10,026 nt of DNA from JBOGFC01 sp050742155 (GTDB lineage Bacteria; Actinomycetota; Acidimicrobiia; Spongiisociales; JALYHC01), in the NCBI GenBank assembly GCA_050742155.1, contig JBOGFC010000208.1:1-10026 (forward strand). The letters run 5' to 3'. The position numbers were made by a program, and so were the translations under genes. This document shows positions 6,171 to 10,026 of the stretch, one piece after another; position 1 is the stretch's first letter, and every line of letters begins with the position of its first letter. The notes under the pieces are model-generated. The model searched no databases. It was given only the letters and a program-made list of their open reading frames with translations, and was not told where the DNA came from.

Positions 6171-6428
6171 TCATCGCTCGGCCGGAGCGAGCCTCTGCCC
6201 TTCGCCGCTGACTTCGCGCTGGCCGGCGTTCCCGTGGGCATGATTCACCAAAGTGGCGTTACAAAGCGTCAGCCGATGGAACTCGGCATCCGGGAGCTCC
6301 GCGATCAGCCCTTGCTCCCACTCCTCGTCGATGAGAGCCAACTTCCCAGGTGGCCGGTCGGCTGTGGGATACCTCGGACCGGGTGGCATCGGTGCGACTC
6401 GGTCGGCGCTCCGTTTCCGCCCGGCCAC
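6171..6428 (-). pseudogene. Possible amidohydrolase C-terminal remnant or small ORF
   Basis: An 85-residue minus-strand frame begins with GTG at 6428, 7 bases after the toroid gene's stop, behind a weak AGGGA. Its middle, PPGKLALIDEEWEQGLIAEL followed by PDAEFHRLTLCNATLV, recalls the last helices of TIM-barrel (amidohydrolase_2) enzymes, which end in a loop of the type LP-x-E/D-x-x-x-K/R-I/L-x-x-x-NA. None of the metal-binding barrel is present, and the last 20 residues look unstructured. It could be a decayed gene tail between two operons, a genuine small protein, or a chance frame in GC-rich DNA. The match was made by eye and is weak. Confidence 0.28.
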
Positions 6429-6435
6429 CTGATCC

Positions 6436-7443
6436 CTAACCGGCGCCGGCCGACTTCAGCACCCGCAGCGCATTGAGGGTGATCATCTCGTTGGGCCCCG
6501 ACCGGCCCCAGTCGACCACCTCCACGTTGCCCCCAACGGACCCGGGAGGGCTCCACCAATAGCCGCCCGGTCGCCACCGCCCGTCCCTGAGCCGGCGACG
6601 TTCGAGGACCTCGAGGGCCTCGGCCGCCCCCGGGTCTCCGGCCAGCCCCATCTGGGAGAGGACCAGCAGCGCCTGAAGCAGGTCGTAGTGCCAGTAGGGC
6701 GGGTAGTGGAGGGCCAGCCAAGAGCGGTGGACCACCTGCCCGGTGGAGAGGGAGCGAAACAGCCGGTGCTCGAGGAAGAGCTGGGCGGTTCGGCGGGCGG
6801 CCTCCACCGCCCTCGGCTCCCCGGTTGCTCGTCCGTACTCGATCAGACCCCAGCAGGCAGGGAGGGACTCGTGGAAGGAGGAGCGGCGGCCGCTGGCCCG
6901 CACGTCGCAGTTCCATCCCCCATCCGGCCATTGCCACTCCACCAGCGACTCGGCCAGAAGCTGCACTCGCCGGTCGCCGGCCAGCCCGAGGCGAGAGCAG
7001 ACCGCCAGGGCGTTCCCCTCCTGGGAGGCGCAGCGGCGGACCAGCCCGTCGATGGTGGGGATCGCCGAGCGGTGCCGATCGGAGGTCAGCCACTCGAGGA
7101 CCGGCTGGGCGGCCCGGACCGATCGCGGCTCCCCCTCGGGCACCGCCAGCTCCACCAACGAGACGAGGCGCCAGTGGGCCCCGGTCCACTTCCGGTAGGG
7201 GTGCATACCGAATCCCCCCTCGGGCCGCTGTCCGGCCAGGAGTGTCGCCACCTTCGGCCCATCGAGGATCCGCCGGGCGTCCTCGGGGGCCTCCTCGCCG
7301 AGCAGATCCCGACGGGCCAGGAATCGGATCGCCGGCTCCTCCGAGACCAGCAGCCAATCGAGTGCGGTGCGGTTCACAGTCTCCACGATGCGCTCCATTC
7401 TGGCCCAAGCTGGGTCAGCTGGTGGAAGGCGGGCCGTTTTCAT
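6436..7443 (-). CDS. Alpha/alpha-toroid (prenyltransferase/squalene-cyclase-like) protein
   Basis: A 335-residue soluble protein of the terpenoid-cyclase/prenyltransferase toroid fold. It opens with TALDWLLVSEEPAIRFLARR (26-45), a block shared by many uncharacterised bacterial members, and has QW-like repeats at GQRPEGGFG (71-79), VEWQWPDGGWNCD (168-180) and LRDGRWRPGG (285-294), plus THWR-like GAHWRL (88-93), FHESLPACWGL (190-200) and YPPYWHYDLLQALLVL (247-262). The DxDD motif of squalene-hopene cyclases is not seen, so cyclase activity is doubtful; binding or a different lyase-like role is possible. Some relatives carry a misleading NifH name in databases; nothing here resembles nitrogenase. 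The ATG at 7443 is chosen because it overlaps the transporter's stop as ATGA, implying translational coupling. An internal ATG at 7398 lacks a ribosome site. Function unknown. Confidence 0.75.
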   Translation of the reverse strand: MKTARLPPADPAWARMERIVETVNRTALDWLLVSEEPAIRFLARRDLLGEEAPEDARRILDGPKVATLLAGQRPEGGFGMHPYRKWTGAHWRLVSLVELAVPEGEPRSVRAAQPVLEWLTSDRHRSAIPTIDGLVRRCASQEGNALAVCSRLGLAGDRRVQLLAESLVEWQWPDGGWNCDVRASGRRSSFHESLPACWGLIEYGRATGEPRAVEAARRTAQLFLEHRLFRSLSTGQVVHRSWLALHYPPYWHYDLLQALLVLSQMGLAGDPGAAEALEVLERRRLRDGRWRPGGYWWSPPGSVGGNVEVVDWGRSGPNEMITLNALRVLKSAGAG

Positions 7444-8684
7444 TGCCCGCCCGGCCAGCCCCGGGACTTACCCCTCCAGGCTCGGGCCACCGCGGCCGCC
7501 ACCACGAACAGCAGCACGGTCCCCGCCCAGCCAGGGCCATAGGAGCCGGTCGAGTCAACCGACAGCCCGAAGACCACCGGACTGGACATGAATCCGGCCA
7601 GAAAGCCGAAGAGGACCAACCCGGACGCCCGGCCGGTGTGGCGCGTCTCCGCCACGGCCACCACTGCCAGCATCCCGACCGCGTTCCAGGCCAGGAGGGA
7701 GATCCCCGCCGCAAAGGCTCCCACCCACAGCAGGGGCACCGCGGCGGCGGACCCCCAGATGGCCAGAGTGGCAACCACCGACAGGAGGGCGATGAGAAGG
7801 AGGGGGGAGGAGAAATGGCCCACCCGCTCGCTCTGGCGGCTCCAGATTATCCGGGCGGGAACTCCCACCAGGCCGGCGAAGGCGGCCACCCCGCCCGCCG
7901 CGGTGACCGACAACCCCAGCACCTCGTGGGCGTACAGGGGGAGGTAGCTGACCACCCCGGCCACCCCTGCACCCATGAGGAAACCGTAGACGGCCAGCCA
8001 GCGGATGGCCGGGGTGTACCGGTAGGGCCCGGCCCCGGCGGGAGAAGGGGGCGCCGAGGGTGGGTCGGGGGGGATGAGGCGGTAGGCGAGAGTCATGACC
8101 GCACCCACCACGGCGGCGGCCAGCCCGACGGCCGGACGCCATCCCAGGACCAAGGCTCCGGTCGGGAGCAGGGCCGCGGCCAGGACGTACCCTACTTGGA
8201 CGCCGGACTGCTTCACCCCGGTGATCAGCCCCCGCTGGCCGAGGGAGAGGTGGACGGCCAGGAGCTTGTTGGTGGAGGGGTTGCAGGCGGCGTTGCCCAC
8301 CCCGGCCACCAGCGTCGCGCCCATGGCCCAGGGAAACGAAGGGGCCAGCGCCAGGGTGACCAGCCCCAGGGTGGCCGCTCCAAAGGTCCCCGCCAGTACT
8401 CTCCGGCCCCCCAAGGCATCGGTCACCCGGCCGGCCGGAAGCGAGGCGACCGCCCCCATCCCTGCCGAGGCGGTTACCAGCAGGCCGAGCTGGGAGCGGC
8501 TCAGCCCCAGGTCGGCGATGAGGAAGGGGGCGAGGACCCCGATCACCTGGACGATCACCGTCCCGGCGGCCATCCCGGCGGCCAGGAGAGCAGCGAACCC
8601 GACCTTCCAGGCGAGGGAGCGGGCGAGGGTCTCGGAGGTCACCGGGGGGAGCTTAGGAACACCATCAGGACACATCCCAGCCAT
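7440..8684 (-). CDS. MFS transporter
   Basis: A 414-residue inner-membrane transporter of the major facilitator superfamily. About twelve hydrophobic segments are visible in two halves, split by a cytoplasmic loop rich in Pro, Gly and Ser (PPDPPSAPPSPAGAG) just before the seventh segment. The hallmark loop between helices 2 and 3 is present as GRVTDALGGRR (85-95), matching G-x3-D-x2-GRR. TGVKQSGVQVG after helix 4 is similar to a motif common in cyanate/nitrate-like and other small-anion MFS members, so a drug substrate is not assumed. The ATG at 8684 is preferred since GAGG lies 4 bases before it; a TTG at 8699 and an ATG at 8675 are alternatives. Its stop overlaps the next gene's start by 4 bases (ATGA), so the two form an operon. 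It is divergent from the LtrA-family gene. Substrate unknown. Confidence 0.88.
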   Translation of the reverse strand: MAGMCPDGVPKLPPVTSETLARSLAWKVGFAALLAAGMAAGTVIVQVIGVLAPFLIADLGLSRSQLGLLVTASAGMGAVASLPAGRVTDALGGRRVLAGTFGAATLGLVTLALAPSFPWAMGATLVAGVGNAACNPSTNKLLAVHLSLGQRGLITGVKQSGVQVGYVLAAALLPTGALVLGWRPAVGLAAAVVGAVMTLAYRLIPPDPPSAPPSPAGAGPYRYTPAIRWLAVYGFLMGAGVAGVVSYLPLYAHEVLGLSVTAAGGVAAFAGLVGVPARIIWSRQSERVGHFSSPLLLIALLSVVATLAIWGSAAAVPLLWVGAFAAGISLLAWNAVGMLAVVAVAETRHTGRASGLVLFGFLAGFMSSPVVFGLSVDSTGSYGPGWAGTVLLFVVAAAVARAWRGKSRGWPGGQ

Positions 8685-8764
8685 AGCTCCTCTACACAAC
8701 CCCGGGCTTAGACGGGGCGGTCAGTCCAGGTTCAGCACCTGCCGGATCGGTACGATCGGCGGCC
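8685..8764. promoter_or_regulatory. Divergent promoter region of MFS and LtrA-family genes
   Basis: These 80 bases must serve both directions. For the plus strand, TACGAT (8751-8756) lies 8 bases before ATG 8765, a leaderless arrangement with no Shine-Dalgarno site. A perfect 5-base inverted repeat, GATCG (8745-8749) and CGATC (8753-8757), overlaps that box and could be an operator. On the minus strand I see the transporter's ribosome site but no clear -10 box. Confidence 0.4.
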
Positions 8765-9904
8765 ATGACGGACCAGACACCCCTTCTGATCGAGAAGCGA
8801 GCCTCCTACCTGGAGCTCTTCTTCGACCTCGTCTTCGTCTTCGCCATCACCCAGGTGTCCGCCCTGCTTCATGCGAAGCCGAACGCGCAAGGGCTGATCG
8901 AGGGCGGCTTGCTCCTCTTCATGCTCTGGTGGACCTGGTCTCTCTACACGTGGACGACCAACTGGACCGGCACGGAGAGGCTCGGCCTGCGCCTGGCCCT
9001 CCTGGGGGCGATGGGAGCCAGCCTGCTGATGGCCAAGTCGGTGCCGGATGCCTTCGGCGACGGGGGTACCTGGTTCGCCTGGGAGTACCTGGCGGTGCGC
9101 CTCTTCGCCGGGGCCATCTACTGGATAGGTTCCCGCCACAGCCCGACGCAGCGGGCCGCCCTGCTGACCTTCCTCCCCTTGTCCGTGCTGGCCCCGCTGC
9201 TGGTGGTGGCCGGGGGCTACCTGGCCGGCTCCGCCCGGCTGGGCATGTGGGCGCTGGCCATGGCGGTCGACTTCGCCAGCGCCGCCGCCGCCGGCCGGGG
9301 GACCTGGGAGGTGGACGCCGGCCACTTCGCAGAGCGGAACGGCCTCTTCGTGATCATCGCCCTCGGCGAGTCGATCGTGGCCATCGGGCTCGGCGCCAGC
9401 GGGGCCGAGCGCACTGCCGGGCGGCTGTTCGCCCTGGTGGTGGCTTTCCTGGGGGCGGCCGCCCTCTGGTGGTCCTACTTCGATCGGGCCGCCCGGGCGT
9501 CCGAAGAGTACCTGAAGGAGGTGGAAGGCCAGGAGCGGGGCCGCTTCGCCCGCGACGCCTACACCCTGCTCCACTTCCCGGTGGTGCTGGGGATCGTCCT
9601 CTACGCGGCGGGGGCGGAGGAGGTGGTGGCCCACCCGGAGAGCCCGCTCGGAGCCGAGTTCCGCTTGGCCCTGGCAGCGGGGGTGGGCCTGCTCATGGTG
9701 GCGGTGGTGGCCGGCACCTACCGGGCCTTCCGCCGCCTCCCCGTGGAGCGCCTCGTCCTGGTGGCGGTGCTGATCGCCCTGGCGGTACGGGGGGGCGGAC
9801 TCCCCGCCGCCCTCTTCGCCGCCTTCACCGTGGTGGCGACCGTCGCCGTCCTGGTGCAGGAGGGGCGCCACTCCTGGCCGCAGCGGCGGGTGGCCGATGT
9901 GTGA
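8765..9904 (+). CDS. Low temperature requirement protein A (LtrA) family membrane protein
   Basis: A 379-residue polytopic membrane protein of the LtrA family, first named in Listeria for growth in the cold; its biochemical role is not established. The two family hallmarks are clear: LELFFDLVFVFAITQ (16-30) in the first helix and GHFAERNGLFVIIALGES (186-203) in the middle. Later blocks ALWWSYFDRAA (233-243) and YTLLHFPVVLGIVLYAAG (266-283) also fit, and about ten to twelve hydrophobic segments cover the length, which is normal for the family. The start at 8765 places the first hallmark at the usual depth and follows a TACGAT box by 8 bases, suggesting leaderless transcription. It is a single-gene unit, divergent from the MFS operon and convergent with the gene at the window's end. 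Confidence 0.92.
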   Translation: MTDQTPLLIEKRASYLELFFDLVFVFAITQVSALLHAKPNAQGLIEGGLLLFMLWWTWSLYTWTTNWTGTERLGLRLALLGAMGASLLMAKSVPDAFGDGGTWFAWEYLAVRLFAGAIYWIGSRHSPTQRAALLTFLPLSVLAPLLVVAGGYLAGSARLGMWALAMAVDFASAAAAGRGTWEVDAGHFAERNGLFVIIALGESIVAIGLGASGAERTAGRLFALVVAFLGAAALWWSYFDRAARASEEYLKEVEGQERGRFARDAYTLLHFPVVLGIVLYAAGAEEVVAHPESPLGAEFRLALAAGVGLLMVAVVAGTYRAFRRLPVERLVLVAVLIALAVRGGGLPAALFAAFTVVATVAVLVQEGRHSWPQRRVADV

Positions 9905-9954
9905 GGCCGACCTGACCGCAAGCGCGGGCGGCCTCTGACGTCTGCGTGGTCAGG
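9903..9954. terminator. Interleaved stems at the end of the LtrA-family gene
   Basis: GAGGCCG (9903-9909, overlapping the stop codon) pairs perfectly with CGGCCTC (9929-9935). Inside its loop CCTGACC (9911-9917) pairs perfectly with GGTCAGG (9948-9954). The stems cross, so they form either a pseudoknot or two alternative hairpins. They lie between the ends of convergent genes and may act as a shared terminator, though there is no T-run. Confidence 0.4.
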
Positions 9955-10026
9955 CGGGTGAGGGATGGCGGGGTTCGTAGACCAGCACCTCGACGCCCCC
10001 CGGCAGCACCACGGTGGTCCCTACGC
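9950..10026 (-). CDS. C-terminal end of an unidentified protein (partial)
   Basis: The minus strand is open from the window edge to a TGA at 9952-9950 and gives the tail VGTTVVLPGGVEVLVYEPRH followed by PSPA. The regular beta-strand look and the Pro-rich last residues are like a genuine protein end, and the gene would be convergent with the LtrA-family gene 45 bases away. Twenty-five residues are too few to name a family. The rest lies outside the window. Confidence 0.45.
   Translation of the reverse strand, partial: VGTTVVLPGGVEVLVYEPRHPSPA

Noticed and set aside
6825..8711. A 628-residue plus-strand frame opposite the toroid and MFS genes
   Set aside because: It is a low-complexity Gly/Arg/Pro shadow; the minus strand encodes clear membrane helices and QW-like repeats.
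8095..9915. A 606-residue plus-strand frame spanning the MFS and LtrA-family genes
   Set aside because: It crosses a divergent promoter and overlaps both real genes in other frames, with low-complexity sequence throughout.

Overview
The window is a GC-rich chromosomal stretch that most resembles an actinobacterium, possibly of the Acidimicrobiia type. The signs are two F420-type luciferase-like oxidoreductases, a small hypothetical protein of a kind I associate with actinobacteria, TANNNT -10 boxes directly in front of leaderless starts, and very GC-rich third codon positions. I see no tRNA, rRNA, CRISPR array, insertion sequence or phage gene. The genes look like scattered housekeeping and secondary-metabolism genes, with some decay at the edges.

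Layout, left to right. Positions 1-453 hold no intact gene; the minus strand carries what looks like the eroded C-terminal part of an FAD/NAD(P)-dependent ferredoxin reductase (about 154-330). Next, on the plus strand, are a NADPH:F420 reductase-like gene split by a -1 frameshift near 630 (454-1001), a compact DEAD-box RNA helicase behind a structured leader (1188-2366), a 307-base gap with a terminator-like hairpin, a partial copy of the helicase 3' end and a foldable leader, and an LLM-class oxidoreductase (2674-3513). The strand then switches. A 125-residue Cys-cluster protein with a leaderless GTG start (3607-3984), a second LLM-class oxidoreductase (4058-4951) and a GcvT/DmdA-like folate-dependent aminomethyltransferase or demethylase (4973-6130) are all on the minus strand; the last two are 21 bases apart and form a likely two-gene operon. 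A 305-base gap carries that operon's probable promoter and an ORF that may be a remnant of an amidohydrolase C-terminus. An alpha/alpha-toroid protein of the prenyltransferase/squalene-cyclase fold (6436-7443) and an MFS transporter (7440-8684) follow on the minus strand, joined by a 4-base ATGA overlap. An LtrA-family membrane protein (8765-9904) is divergent from the transporter and also looks leaderless. The last 77 bases hold the C-terminal end of a convergent minus-strand gene.

How the genes may work together: the left half has an F420 flavour, with a possible F420H2/NADPH exchanging enzyme (broken here) near two oxidoreductases of the superfamily that uses F420 or FMN. The pairing of a folate-dependent methyl-group enzyme with an LLM oxidoreductase suggests a small C1 or demethylation module of unknown substrate. 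The transporter-toroid pair suggests movement plus binding or processing of one unknown compound. No anti-phage, toxin-antitoxin or large biosynthetic system is evident.
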